Assembly: GCF_020535545.1 (NCBI RefSeq)
Contig: NZ_CP084754.1
Coordinates: 310,001-374,000, forward strand
DNA from: Roseateles sp. XES5
GTDB lineage: Bacteria > Pseudomonadota > Alphaproteobacteria > Rhizobiales > Rhizobiaceae
Direction of reading: 5' to 3'
DNA: 64,000 nucleotides
The position numbers and the translations under genes were made by a program. The notes beneath the pieces are model-generated. The model was not told the DNA's origin and made no database searches. It saw only the letters and a program-made list of their open reading frames with translations. Positions 29,227 through 38,681 of this stretch are shown piece after piece (the stretch's first letter is position 1; each line of letters starts with the position of its first letter).

Positions 29227-31305
29227 CTATTCCCGTGTCAGCAGATAGCTGCCGCTTTCGTGCAGCACGCTCGCCCAGCCGGGCTCGATGACGATGGTGG
29301 TCGTCACCTCCTCGATGATGGCCGGCCCGTGGATGCGCGCCCCTGCGCCGAATTTCGCGCCGTCATAGACGGGCGTGGACGTCGCCTTGCCGGACTGGTC
29401 GAAGATCGCGTCGCGATGCCCCTTCAGGGCCTGTTCGGCCGTGCCGCCGGCGGCGAGCGTCGGCGGACGCACCTTTTCGATGCGGCCATAGAGCGTGGAT
29501 TCCAGATTCACCACCTCGACCGCGCTGTGGCGTTCGGCATAGGTGTAGAGTTCCTCATGCCGGGCGTGGAAGGCGTCCTTGACCTTCTCGATGGTGGTCT
29601 CGTCGATCGGGAAGGTGCCGATGTCGACGGTGCATTCGTGCACCTGGCCGACATAGCGCATGTCGATCGAGCGCTTGATGTCGATGGCCTCGGGCGCAAA
29701 GCCGTCCGCCTCGAGATGCACCACCCCCTTCGCCTCGATCTCCTTGAAGAGGCTGTCGATGCGCGCATAGGCGGCCGCATTGTCGAGGCGCACCGGCGCC
29801 GGCGCCATGTAGTTGTACTTCACGTCGGAGATGATCTGGCCGAAGGCGCACAGGCCCGAGGCGAGCTTGGGCAGGATGATCGTGTCGATGCCCATTTCCC
29901 GCGCCAGCGCCGTGATATGCGCCGCCGTCGCGCCCCCTGCCCCGACCAGCACGAAATCGCGCGGGTCGTAGCCGCGCTCGACCGAGACGCGCCGGATGCC
30001 GTTGACCATGTTGTTGTTGACGATGGCGAACATGCCGTAGGCCGCCTGCTCGACCGAGATGCCGAGCGGCTCGGCGACCCGCGCCGCCGCGGCCCTTGCC
30101 TTGCCGACATCGAGCGGCAGCTTGCCCCCGAGCAACCCTTCGGGGTTGAGATAACCGAGCACGAGATTGGCGTCCGACGTGGTGGGCTCCACGCCGCCCC
30201 GGCCGTAGCAGGCCGGTCCCGGCTCCGAGCCGGCCGATTGCGGGCCGACCTGGAGCAGGCCGAGCGGATCCACCCAGCCGATGGAGCCGCCGCCCGCGCC
30301 CAGCGTCTCCACCTGGATCATCGGAACGCCGATCCGGTAACGCAGGAAGTCGATGTTCTTGTTGAGATTGGTCTGGCCGTTGCGGGTCAGCGTGATGTCG
30401 AAGGACGTGCCGCCCATATCGACGGTGATGACATTCCTGTGGCCGAAGGGCGCGCCGGCATAGAGCCCCGCCTGCGGCGCGGAGGCCGGGCCGGAATTGA
30501 TGGCGTAGACGGAACGGTCGGTCATCACCTGGCCGACGGCGAGCCCGCCATTGGACTGGAAGTACCGCACCGGCTGCTTGGCGCCGAGCGAGCGGAAATA
30601 GGCATCCACCGCCGTGATGTAGCGCCGCATGACGGGTGCGAGATAGGCGTTCGTCACCGCCGTCGAGGTGCGGGTGTATTCGCGCACCTGCGGATAGAGG
30701 TCGCTGCCCACGGTCAGGATCGCATCCGGCATCATCCCGCGCACGATCGCGGCCGCACGCCGTTCGTGCGCGGGATCGAGCACCGACCAGACGAAGGAGA
30801 TGGCGACGGTCTCGACGCCTTCCTTCAGGAACAGCCGGCAGGCCTCGCGGACATCGTCCTCATGCAGCGGCGTGCGGATCGAGCCATCGGAGAGCACCCG
30901 CTCACGCACGCCGCGCCGGAGGTAACGCGGCACGAGCATGGTCGCGGCCGGATAATCCGGATCGTAGCGGTAGCCGTCTTCCTTGTGGCCATTGCGGATC
31001 TCGATGGAATCCTCGTGGCCCGCCGTGCAGATCAGCCCCGTCAGGCCGCCGCGATGGGTGATGAGCGCATTGAGGCCGACGGTGGTGCCGTTGATGCAGA
31101 GGTCGCAATTGGCGATGATCTCGCCGATCGGCTTGCCGAGATCGGCGGCGATCAGCCCGAGACCGGTCTCGATGGCCCTGGTCGGGTCAGAGGGGGTGGA
31201 CAGCGCCTTGAACAGCTTGACCTCACCGGTCGCCCGGTCGGCGATGACGAAGTCGGTGAAGGTGCCGCCGGCGTCGATGCCGAGACGGTAGGAGTGCATG
31301 GTCAT
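29227..31305 (-). CDS. hyuA: Hydantoinase/oxoprolinase subunit A
   Basis: 692 aa from ATG 31305, with AAGGAAG upstream. The ATPase-fold signature GIDAGGTFTDF lies at residues 8-18, with VDMGGTSFD and VGAGGATAAHI further on. The HyuA/HyuB pair performs ATP-dependent opening of N-methylhydantoin, 5-oxoproline or other lactams, HyuA carrying the ATP site. Lies between hyuB and the NCS1 permease. The exact substrate cannot be read from sequence. Confidence 0.93.
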   Translation of the reverse strand: MTMHSYRLGIDAGGTFTDFVIADRATGEVKLFKALSTPSDPTRAIETGLGLIAADLGKPIGEIIANCDLCINGTTVGLNALITHRGGLTGLICTAGHEDSIEIRNGHKEDGYRYDPDYPAATMLVPRYLRRGVRERVLSDGSIRTPLHEDDVREACRLFLKEGVETVAISFVWSVLDPAHERRAAAIVRGMMPDAILTVGSDLYPQVREYTRTSTAVTNAYLAPVMRRYITAVDAYFRSLGAKQPVRYFQSNGGLAVGQVMTDRSVYAINSGPASAPQAGLYAGAPFGHRNVITVDMGGTSFDITLTRNGQTNLNKNIDFLRYRIGVPMIQVETLGAGGGSIGWVDPLGLLQVGPQSAGSEPGPACYGRGGVEPTTSDANLVLGYLNPEGLLGGKLPLDVGKARAAAARVAEPLGISVEQAAYGMFAIVNNNMVNGIRRVSVERGYDPRDFVLVGAGGATAAHITALAREMGIDTIILPKLASGLCAFGQIISDVKYNYMAPAPVRLDNAAAYARIDSLFKEIEAKGVVHLEADGFAPEAIDIKRSIDMRYVGQVHECTVDIGTFPIDETTIEKVKDAFHARHEELYTYAERHSAVEVVNLESTLYGRIEKVRPPTLAAGGTAEQALKGHRDAIFDQSGKATSTPVYDGAKFGAGARIHGPAIIEEVTTTIVIEPGWASVLHESGSYLLTRE

Positions 31306-31315
31306 GTCAGGTCTT

Positions 31316-31386
31316 CCTTGGAGCATTTCCAGCAAAGGTGCGAAACGCGTCCTTGCGTCCGGAAAATGCGATAAAACAAAGCGTTA
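31316..31386. repeat. Rhizobial intergenic repeat, copy R2
   Basis: GGAGCATTTCCAGC, then GTCCGGAAAATGCG, AAAACAAAGCG and TTAAAG: a second subfamily of the palindromic repeats. It lies between hyuB and hyuA. Read on the minus strand its edge supplies the TAA stop of hyuB and it ends just before the hyuA ribosome site. Confidence 0.75.
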
Positions 31387-33144
31387 AAGACTGGTGCGAA
31401 GCCGTTCGGTCTCGGCCGCATCGACCGCAAGGGTCTCCCGGTTCGTGATGGCGACGCCATAGTCGAGCCGTGCGCCCTCGATGGACACCAGGCCGTTGCG
31501 CACGTCCGAGACGACCTTTTCCACCGGCCGCTCGAAGGGATTGCCGAAGCCCCCGCCGCCGGGATTGAGATTGGTGATCGTCTCGCCCGGCCGGATGGTC
31601 TCGATGATGTTCTTGCGCTCGACCTCGACCTTCCCGCTGCGGCGCAATTCGACGCGCCCCACCTTGGTATCGACCATGGCGGATGTCGCACCGGCCGCGC
31701 CCATCGCGGGAATGCGCCGGCCTTCGCCGAAGCCGATGCACAGCATGTCGCCGTTGAGCGGCTCGACTTCCCAGGCCGTGCCCGAGCCGCCGCGGAACTT
31801 CCCGGCCCCGCCGGAATCGGTCATCAGCGAATAGCGGTGAATGACGATGGGATATGAATATTCCAGGAGTTCCACATCGCCGGAGGTGAGCGCGCCGAAG
31901 CAGCATTCCGGGCCGACGGCGTGCCAGCCGTCCTGTTTCGGGGTCGCCCCGCCGCCGGAGATGATGGTGGCGAGAACCATGGTGACGAATTCCTCGTTGG
32001 TGCGGGAATCGCGGCCGGCGATGTTGAGGCCGTTGGCATGCCCCCAGGAGGCCGAGACCTTGGAAGGCACCGCCTTCTCGAAGGCCAGCCGCACGGCGTC
32101 CGTCAGCGTCTCCATCGGCGTCGTCGTGCAGTTCATGTGCGGGGCCGGCTCCTGGGCATTGCAGAGCGTGCCCTTCGGCCCGAAATCGACGCTGACGCAG
32201 CGATAGAGCCCCTCGTTGTAGGGCGGCGGCAGGGCGGCGAACATCATCAGGCCGAGATAGACGCCCGAATGGGAATTGCCCTCGTAGGAATTGATGAAAT
32301 AGGGCACCTGCGGCGGGCTATCGATGGCGATATGGCAGGCATCGCCCGTGATCGTGACCGTCGCCTTGATTTCGAAATCGCCGAAGCCGTGGCCGGCATC
32401 CTCCAGGATCGCCGCCCCTTCATAGGTGCCGTCGGGCACGGTGGAAATGAGGGCGCGCATATGCTTGTCCGCCATGTCGAGCAGCGTGTCGACGCAGGCG
32501 TCCACCTGTTCCTTGCCGTATTTGTCGAGCATGGCGATGAGGTTGCGCTCCCCCACCTGGCAGGCGCCGATCAGGGCGCGGAAATCGCCTTCCTGGTCGC
32601 GGCGGGCGCGCATGTTGGTAAGGATCATGTTGAGCACGTCATGGCGCGGCTTGCCGCGGTCCCAGATCTTCACCGGCGGAATGCGCAGGCACTCGGCATA
32701 GATCTCGGTGGCGTTGGGGTTGTAGCCGGCCGGCACGGGGCCGCCGATATCGGTGAGATGCCCCTTGCAGACCGTCCAGTAGACCAGCTCGCCCTTGTAG
32801 AAGACCGGCTTGTACATGCAGGTATCGATGGCGTGGCTGCCGCCGAAGGCCGGATCGTTGTGCAGGATCAGGTCGCCTTCGTGGATGTCGTCGCCGAAGA
32901 AGGCCGCCACCGCCTTCATGGCGGGGATGAGCGAGCCGAGATGGATCGGGATGTCCTGGCCCTGCAGGATCATCTCCGGCCGGCCATTGAAAAGCGCGGT
33001 CGAATAGTCGTGCGCCAGGTTAAAGACCGACGAACGGGCCGTTTTCTCCAGCGCGAGCGTCATTTCGCGCTGGGTGGTTTCGAGCATGCCGCGCACCACC
33101 GAAAGGGTGATCGGATCTATCTTGGACGTCTGGGTATGAAGCAT
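31384..33144 (-). CDS. hyuB: Hydantoinase/oxoprolinase subunit B
   Basis: 586 aa from ATG 33144; a GTG three codons earlier is possible and neither has a clear ribosome site. HyuB features include DPITLSVVRGMLETTQREM, LAHDYSTALFNG, GDLILHNDPAFGGSHAID and GGGGFGNPFERP near the end. It is the catalytic metal-binding partner of HyuA. It is first gene of the hyuB-hyuA-permease unit and divergent from the AraC gene. Confidence 0.93.
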   Translation of the reverse strand: MLHTQTSKIDPITLSVVRGMLETTQREMTLALEKTARSSVFNLAHDYSTALFNGRPEMILQGQDIPIHLGSLIPAMKAVAAFFGDDIHEGDLILHNDPAFGGSHAIDTCMYKPVFYKGELVYWTVCKGHLTDIGGPVPAGYNPNATEIYAECLRIPPVKIWDRGKPRHDVLNMILTNMRARRDQEGDFRALIGACQVGERNLIAMLDKYGKEQVDACVDTLLDMADKHMRALISTVPDGTYEGAAILEDAGHGFGDFEIKATVTITGDACHIAIDSPPQVPYFINSYEGNSHSGVYLGLMMFAALPPPYNEGLYRCVSVDFGPKGTLCNAQEPAPHMNCTTTPMETLTDAVRLAFEKAVPSKVSASWGHANGLNIAGRDSRTNEEFVTMVLATIISGGGATPKQDGWHAVGPECCFGALTSGDVELLEYSYPIVIHRYSLMTDSGGAGKFRGGSGTAWEVEPLNGDMLCIGFGEGRRIPAMGAAGATSAMVDTKVGRVELRRSGKVEVERKNIIETIRPGETITNLNPGGGGFGNPFERPVEKVVSDVRNGLVSIEGARLDYGVAITNRETLAVDAAETERLRTSL

Positions 33145-33385
33145 CGTGTTCACGCTGGTTGAGGGCGAGAACCGACGGCCCGGAAACCGGTCGTATGGTT
33201 GAAATGTCTGTTCCCTGGGCCGCCGGCATCTGTCGCGCCGTTGAAGCCGGGTTCAATCTAGGCAGAGTTTTTCAGGCCGGTCTTTGCAGGCAGGGAACAA
33301 CGAATTGCGCGGGAATGCACAAGCTGCCATTTTCGTTGCCTGGCAGAAATCCTGTGCGTACCTTTGCCTGAAGAGGGGAAGCCGC

Positions 33386-34351
33386 ATGAAGACGAGCATC
33401 ACCACAAGCGCGACGCGCGCTCCGGACCGCAGCCGCCACTGGCACGAGGCCATCGCTTCGGCCTATTTTCCGCTCGACCTTCGCTTTCGCGATGCCGACC
33501 GCTTTTCCGGCGACCTGACGACCTGGCGGTTCGGGGATGTCTCGATTTCACGGCTGACCTGCGACGCGCTGCAGTATCTCCGTCTGCCGCATCACTTTCG
33601 CGGCGCGCGGGAAGAGGAATTCCTGGTGACCGTGCCGGCCAAGGCGGAGGTCTTCTTCTCGCAATGCGGCCGGGAGGTGAATTGCCGGCCGGGCGGGTTC
33701 TTCCTCGAGCGCAGCAGCGAACCCTACCAGTTCAGCCATGCGGAGGCGGCGGACATGTGGGTGCTGAAGGTGGAGGCCGATGCGCTCGGCGGCCGCATGC
33801 GGGCGCCGGACCGCTTCTGCACATTGCAGTTCGAAGCCAACAACGGCGCCGGCGGCCTGTTCACGGACATGCTGCACCTCCTGCCCGGCCGCTTCGACGG
33901 CATGACGCAGGAGGCGCGCACGACGGTCGGCCGCCAGCTCGTCGATCTCCTGGTTCTTGCGATCAAGGCCGACGAACGCGTGCTGACGTCAGGCAATTCC
34001 ACCGTCCGCAGCGCCCATCTCGCCCGCATCGAAACCTTTGTGCGCGCCAATCTCCAGGATTTCCATCTCGACCCGGAGCGCATTGCCCGTGCCTGCGGTA
34101 TCTCCACGCGCTACCTGCACGAGCTGTTCAAGGACACGGACCAGACGGTGAGCAGCTGGATCCGCGACCAGCGCCTATCCGCCAGCCGCGAGGCGCTGGA
34201 AGATCCGGACAACGTCCAGACCGCCGCCGAAATCGCCTATAGCTGGGGCTTCGGCGACCAGACCCAGTTTTCCCGGACCTTCAAGGCCCATTTCGGCCTG
34301 CCGCCGGGCGAATACCGCGAAAGAGCCCGCACCGGCAGGCCTTCCCCATGA
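33386..34351 (+). CDS. AraC-family transcriptional activator
   Basis: 321 aa from ATG 33386 with GAGGGG eight bases upstream. The N-terminal ligand-binding domain is of the AraC-binding-2 (FeaR-like) type (residues about 40-200: PLDLRFRDADRFSG, FFLERSSEPYQF). The C-terminal double HTH contains RACGISTRYLHELFK and IAYSWGFGDQTQFSRTFKAHFG. Divergent from hyuB with 241 bp between, so it may activate hyuBA and the permease. Confidence 0.9.
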   Translation: MKTSITTSATRAPDRSRHWHEAIASAYFPLDLRFRDADRFSGDLTTWRFGDVSISRLTCDALQYLRLPHHFRGAREEEFLVTVPAKAEVFFSQCGREVNCRPGGFFLERSSEPYQFSHAEAADMWVLKVEADALGGRMRAPDRFCTLQFEANNGAGGLFTDMLHLLPGRFDGMTQEARTTVGRQLVDLLVLAIKADERVLTSGNSTVRSAHLARIETFVRANLQDFHLDPERIARACGISTRYLHELFKDTDQTVSSWIRDQRLSASREALEDPDNVQTAAEIAYSWGFGDQTQFSRTFKAHFGLPPGEYRERARTGRPSP

Positions 34352-34375
34352 ACAGGCCCACCGCGTGAAAGGGTC

Positions 34376-35065
34376 TCAGCGTTTCGCTTCGAGGAGTTTC
34401 ACCATCGCCGTGTAGCCGCGGGCGCGGGCATGGGAAAGGGGCGTTACCCCGTCGCGATCCGCGATCGAGGCGTCGGCACCGGCCTTGAGCAGCAGGCCCA
34501 GGACCTGCTGGTGGTCGGAGCCGCCATCGCCCAGCACCACGGCCTCCATGAGCGCCGTCCATCCGAGATTGTTGACATGGTCGAGCGGGGCGCCGGCCGC
34601 GATCAGGCGGCGGACCACCTCGACGCGCCCGAGATGCGCGGCGGCGATCAGCGCCGTGCCGGCATAGCGGCTGGTCGTCAATTTGGGATCGTTGCCCAGT
34701 TCGATGGCGAGCGACATCAAGTCCGGATCGTCGGCCACCGCGGCGATGGTGACGACGTCGTAGTCCTGGTCTTCCAGCGCGTTCATGTCGGCGCCGGCCT
34801 TTGCCAGGGCGCGCAGGGCATCGTCGTTGGATGCGAAGGCCGCGACATGGGCCGGCGTCCGGCCGTGCCCGTCGCGCGCGTTGACATCCATGCCGGCGGC
34901 GGCGAGACGGCGGATCTCGGCGACGTCGCCGTTCTGGGCGGCGCGATGCAGCCCTTCATAGGCCGCGATTTCGGATGTCGACGGCGCCGTCTGCGCATGC
35001 GCGACGGTCGTTGCGGCAAGCGGCATGGACACAAGCGATATGGAAACGAGGATCGCGCGCAGCAT
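34376..35065 (-). CDS. Exported ankyrin-repeat protein
   Basis: 229 aa from ATG 35065 with GGGAG upstream. A signal peptide ends about residue 25 (ATTVAHAQ). Four to five ankyrin units follow (AAQNGDVAEIRRLAAAGMDV, GRTPAHVAAF, GTALIAAAHLGRVEVVRRLI, GWTALMEAVVLG, GVTPLSHARARG). Periplasmic ankyrin proteins act as binding scaffolds, in some cases with catalases. It lies 59 bp downstream of a GlcG/HbpS-like gene on the same strand and is probably in its operon. Confidence 0.88.
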   Translation of the reverse strand: MLRAILVSISLVSMPLAATTVAHAQTAPSTSEIAAYEGLHRAAQNGDVAEIRRLAAAGMDVNARDGHGRTPAHVAAFASNDDALRALAKAGADMNALEDQDYDVVTIAAVADDPDLMSLAIELGNDPKLTTSRYAGTALIAAAHLGRVEVVRRLIAAGAPLDHVNNLGWTALMEAVVLGDGGSDHQQVLGLLLKAGADASIADRDGVTPLSHARARGYTAMVKLLEAKR

Positions 35066-35124
35066 GGAGAGCACTCCCTGAAAATGGAGCGGCCCACACG
35101 AGGTGGGCCGCATCTTCGTCTGGC

Positions 35125-35610
35125 TTATTCGGCAGCGCCGATGGCCTTCAGGCCGGCAGCCGCGCAACCGGCATCGATATCGCCCGACGGAGCGCCGCCG
35201 ACGCCGATGCCGCCGACCAGAGCCTTGCCAAACTTGATCGGCAGGCCGCCGGCCTGGATGACCATGCGGGCATCCATGTCGCGCAGGCCGTCGTTTGCCG
35301 GCTTGGAAGCGATGAACTCAGCAAGGCCGGCCGTGTCGCGGCCCATGGCAGCCGAGGTGAAAGCCTTGCCTTCAGCGCTGGAGCCGGTGTGCGGGCCGGA
35401 ATTGTCGCCCTTGAGCAGAACCTTGGTCGAGCCGTCGCGGGCTACGATGGCGACGCTGACATTGTGACCTTCGGCAAGGCAAGCCTGCAGCGCGGCGTCT
35501 GCCGCCTTGTTGGCGAGCGCGACCGGCAGGTAGGGAACGGTCGGCAGTTCCTGTGCGGTGGCGGCGAGCGGAGCGAGGACTGCAGCGGCGAGAACGATAG
35601 TGCGGATCAT
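35125..35610 (-). CDS. Exported GlcG/HbpS-family haem-binding-like protein
   Basis: 161 aa. The signal peptide is MIRTIVLAAAVLAPLAATAQ. The DUF336/GlcG fold is indicated by ALQACLAEGHNVSVAIVARDG, KAFTSAAMGRDT and GGLPIKFGKALVGGIGVGGAPSGD. HbpS, a relative, binds haem or iron in the secreted state and takes part in redox sensing; many homologues have no known role. Expressed with the ankyrin gene, suggesting an envelope oxidative-stress pair. Confidence 0.85.
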   Translation of the reverse strand: MIRTIVLAAAVLAPLAATAQELPTVPYLPVALANKAADAALQACLAEGHNVSVAIVARDGSTKVLLKGDNSGPHTGSSAEGKAFTSAAMGRDTAGLAEFIASKPANDGLRDMDARMVIQAGGLPIKFGKALVGGIGVGGAPSGDIDAGCAAAGLKAIGAAE

Positions 35611-35862
35611 GGTGTCTTCCTTTCGATGTTTGATGAGAGGAAATTAGCCCGCCCGTCGCCGCGCCGATATTCGTAGACCTCGCGCCGGCCTCGGTAGTTC
35701 TACGGAGACGGGTGTGAAGGGGACAGGCGAGATCAATCCGTTTCCGCGCACAGGCGGCCGGCATGCGCCGATCCCACCTTTAAAGGCCAAAAGTCGCTAC
35801 GCGCCGCGCCTTGATTCACCCCTTGAGAGTGACTACCACGGTGGCTCGCCTGGATTTTCAAA

Positions 35863-37218
35863 ATGCGCAGCGTGATCTCCTTTCCCTTCCCAGAAACCGC
35901 CCCCGTCGAGCATGCCGGACCGTTGCCGGCAGCCTCCGACGTCGTGATCATCGGCGGCGGCGTCATCGGCGTCACCACGGCGCTCTATCTCGCCAAACGC
36001 AACGTCTCCGTGACGCTCCTCGAAAAAGGGCGCGTCGCGGCCGAGCAGTCCTCGCGAAACTGGGGCTGGATCCGCAAGCAGGGGCGCGATGCGGACGAAC
36101 TTCCCATCGTGATGGAGGCCTGCCGCCTGTGGCAGGAACTGGCCGAAGAGTGCGGCGAGGATATCGGGCTCACGCAGGCCGGCGTCACCTATCTTGCCCA
36201 TTCCGACAAGGACATGGCCGGGTTCGGCACCTTCATGAAGATCGCCGCCGAACATGGCCTCGACACCCGTCTTCTCGACGGAAACGAGACCGCCGGCCTC
36301 TTCAAGGGCGCGTCGCGGCGCTATGCCGGCGCGATGATCACGCCGTCCGACATGCGCGCCGAACCCTGGCTCGCCGTGCCGGCCCTTGCCCGGCTCGCCG
36401 CGCGGCTCGGCGTCCGGATCGTCGAAAATTGCGCCGCGCGGGCGCTCGACATCTCCGGTGGCAGGATCAGCGGCGTCTGGACGGAGGCGGGGCGTGTCGC
36501 GACCTCTACCGTCCTGGTAGCCGGTGGGGCCTGGTCGTCCCTCTTCCTGCGCAAGCATGGCATATCCATTCCGCAGCTCAGCGTGCTCGCAACCGTCGCG
36601 GCCACGCAGGCCTTGCCCGAGGTCCATGCGGGCGCGGCCGCCGAAAAGCATATCGCCTTCCGGCGCCGGCAGGACGGCGGCTACACCCTCGCGCCCGGCG
36701 GCAGCAGCCTGCTCTATCTGGGACCGGATGCGTTCCGGCACGCGCCGAAATACATGCCCGCGCTGATGAACAATCCCTTCGGCACCCGCTACAGTCCGGC
36801 AGCCCCGGCGACCTATCCCGACAGCTGGTCGACGCCGCGCGACTGGGCGCCCGATGCCGTCAGCCCCTTCGAGAAAAGGCGCATCCTCAACCCGGCGCCG
36901 GAGAGCGCGGGCCTGCGTGCCATCGAGCGCAATTTCCTCGACCTTTTCCCCCATCTCCAGCGCATTTCCTTCAAGGCGACCTGGGCCGGCATGATCGACG
37001 CCATGCCCGACGTGGTGCCCATCGTGGACCGTGCGGCGGCCATAGACGGCCTGCTCGTGGCGACCGGCATGAGCGGCCACGGCTTCGGCATCGGGCCGGG
37101 CATCGGCCGCGTCGTCGCCGACCTCATCCAGGGCAATGCGACCGGGCACAATCTTCATCGTTTCCGCCTCGGGCGTTTCAGCGACGGCAGCCCCATCCAG
37201 TTGGGGCCGGCCCTCTAA
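35863..37218 (+). CDS. FAD-dependent amino-acid oxidase/dehydrogenase, DadA-like
   Basis: 451 aa. The N-terminal Rossmann FAD motif VVIIGGGVIGVTTALYLAKR is near residues 27-46, with the GRVAAEQSSRNWGWIRKQGRD segment typical of the DAO/DadA family. The C-terminal VDRAAAIDGLLVATGMSGHGFGIGPGIGR closes the FAD fold. It probably oxidises a D-amino acid, proline- or glycine-type amine to an imine. The stop is TAA at the edge of repeat R3. An EamA exporter gene follows on the same strand. Confidence 0.88.
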   Translation: MRSVISFPFPETAPVEHAGPLPAASDVVIIGGGVIGVTTALYLAKRNVSVTLLEKGRVAAEQSSRNWGWIRKQGRDADELPIVMEACRLWQELAEECGEDIGLTQAGVTYLAHSDKDMAGFGTFMKIAAEHGLDTRLLDGNETAGLFKGASRRYAGAMITPSDMRAEPWLAVPALARLAARLGVRIVENCAARALDISGGRISGVWTEAGRVATSTVLVAGGAWSSLFLRKHGISIPQLSVLATVAATQALPEVHAGAAAEKHIAFRRRQDGGYTLAPGGSSLLYLGPDAFRHAPKYMPALMNNPFGTRYSPAAPATYPDSWSTPRDWAPDAVSPFEKRRILNPAPESAGLRAIERNFLDLFPHLQRISFKATWAGMIDAMPDVVPIVDRAAAIDGLLVATGMSGHGFGIGPGIGRVVADLIQGNATGHNLHRFRLGRFSDGSPIQLGPAL

Positions 37219-37290
37219 CGCATGTCCAGCCGAAGCGGCATCGCTTCGGCGTCGGACAATGCGGCACAACAACAGGCAAGGGCATTTCGA
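37216..37290. repeat. Rhizobial intergenic repeat, copy R3 (partial)
   Basis: TAACGCATGTCCAGCCGAAG with a perfect 9-bp hairpin GCCGAAGCG-GCAT-CGCTTCGGC (37229-37250), then CGTCGGACAATG and ACAACAACAGG. This matches the left half of R1 and R6; the right-hand long hairpin is absent. The left edge provides the stop of the DadA-like gene. Confidence 0.8.
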
Positions 37291-37297
37291 GGTATCC

Positions 37298-38197
37298 ATG
37301 AGCTCCGGATTGATCGACACGAAACCGCTGGCGGGCATTGCGCTCGCCTCGGCCGGCTATGCCTGTTTTTCCATGCAGGATGCGCTGGTGAAATGGATGA
37401 TCGCGACCTACGAGGTGCCGCAGATCCTTTTCATGCGCAGCCTCGTCATCGTCGTGATATCAGGCGTGCTGATGCGCGTGCGCCACCATCCCTCGATCCT
37501 GAAAAGCCCCTATCGCGGCACGGTCGTGCTGCGGGCGGCCCTGATGCTCATCGCCTGGCTGCTCTACTACAACGCCGCGCGCAGTCTCGGCCTCGCCGAA
37601 CTCACGACGCTCTATTTCTCCGCACCGATCATCACGGTCTTCCTGTCGATCCTCGTTCTCAAGGAGGCCGTCGGGGCGGGACGCTGGATTGCCTGCATCG
37701 GCGGCTTTGCGGGCGTGGTGATCGCGGCCAATCCGTCGCATTCCCCCCATCTCATCCCCGCCGCCATGTGCCTCGTCGCGGGGTTCTGCTGGGCGTGGAG
37801 CACGATTCTCATCCGGCTGGTGAGCCGCAGCGAAAGCACGCTGACACAGATGTTCGCCACGAGCCTGCTGTTCGGCCTCGCCTGCGCGGTCTCCTTCCCC
37901 TGGATCTGGCGCACGCCCGATGCGGAGGGCTGGATGCTGATGATCGGCCTCGGCCTGATCGCGACGCTCGGCCAGTTCCTGCTCTACGAGGGCTTCCGCT
38001 ACGCGCCGGCATCCGCCCTGGCGCCGGTCGAATATACCGGCCTGATCTGGGCCTTCGCCTATGGCTACGCGATCTGGGCGGAAATCCCCGCCTGGAACGT
38101 CTTCCTCGGAGCCCTGCTCATCGTCGCCTCCAGCATGGTCCTCGTGCTCTGGGAACGCCGAAGCGAGATTTCCGCAAGGAACCGTGCGGCCGCGTGA
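37298..38197 (+). CDS. EamA/DMT-superfamily transporter
   Basis: 299 aa from ATG 37298 with GAGG upstream. Ten predicted membrane helices in two EamA repeats (first about 10-140, second about 150-290). Typical segments are GYACFSMQDALVKWMI and LYFSAPIITVFLSILVLKEAVG. Such carriers export amino acids or metabolites. Downstream of the DadA-like gene, from which it is separated by repeat R3. Confidence 0.9.
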   Translation: MSSGLIDTKPLAGIALASAGYACFSMQDALVKWMIATYEVPQILFMRSLVIVVISGVLMRVRHHPSILKSPYRGTVVLRAALMLIAWLLYYNAARSLGLAELTTLYFSAPIITVFLSILVLKEAVGAGRWIACIGGFAGVVIAANPSHSPHLIPAAMCLVAGFCWAWSTILIRLVSRSESTLTQMFATSLLFGLACAVSFPWIWRTPDAEGWMLMIGLGLIATLGQFLLYEGFRYAPASALAPVEYTGLIWAFAYGYAIWAEIPAWNVFLGALLIVASSMVLVLWERRSEISARNRAAA

Positions 38198-38267
38198 GCG
38201 TCATCGCGACGCCGGCGGGCCAACCATGATACCCTTGCCCCACAAAACCGCACGATCGGAAGCCTTC

Positions 38268-38642
38268 ATGTTCGACCACGTCAAGTTCGGCGTCAGCGAC
38301 TACGCCGCAAGCAGGACATTCTTTCTCAAGGCGCTCGAACCGCTCGGCGCCGGTATCGTGGGGGAGGGCGCGCCATCCTATGGCATCGAGCTCAGTGCAA
38401 AGGGCCAGGCGTCGCTGTGCCTCTACCAGACCGGGGAGAAACCGGCGCCTCTTCACATCGCCTTCGCGGCCGAAACCCGTCAGCAGGTCGATGCCTTCTA
38501 CCGGACGGCCCTCGCGGCGGGCGGCACGGACAATGGCCCACCTGGCCTACGCCCGCGCTATCACGCCAACTACTACGCCGCCTTCGTCATCGGCCCGGAC
38601 GGACACAATATCGAAGCGGTCTGCCACGCGCCCGAGGGCTGA
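38268..38642 (+). CDS. Glyoxalase/VOC-superfamily protein
   Basis: 124 aa from ATG 38268 (GGAAG upstream). It starts MFDHVKFGVSDYAASRTFF, with two beta-alpha-beta-beta-beta modules typical of VOC proteins and ending GPDGHNIEAVCH. Metal ligands would be His4 and the C-terminal Glu, as in many lactoylglutathione-lyase-like members. Substrate unknown. Confidence 0.85.
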   Translation: MFDHVKFGVSDYAASRTFFLKALEPLGAGIVGEGAPSYGIELSAKGQASLCLYQTGEKPAPLHIAFAAETRQQVDAFYRTALAAGGTDNGPPGLRPRYHANYYAAFVIGPDGHNIEAVCHAPEG

Positions 38643-38681
38643 CCTCCGGCAAGAAGCAACCTTCAGCGGCGGTCCGCCGGA

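Noticed and set aside
29074..31374. 766-aa plus-strand frame opposite hyuA
   Set aside because: Antisense of a well-supported HyuA with no domain of its own.
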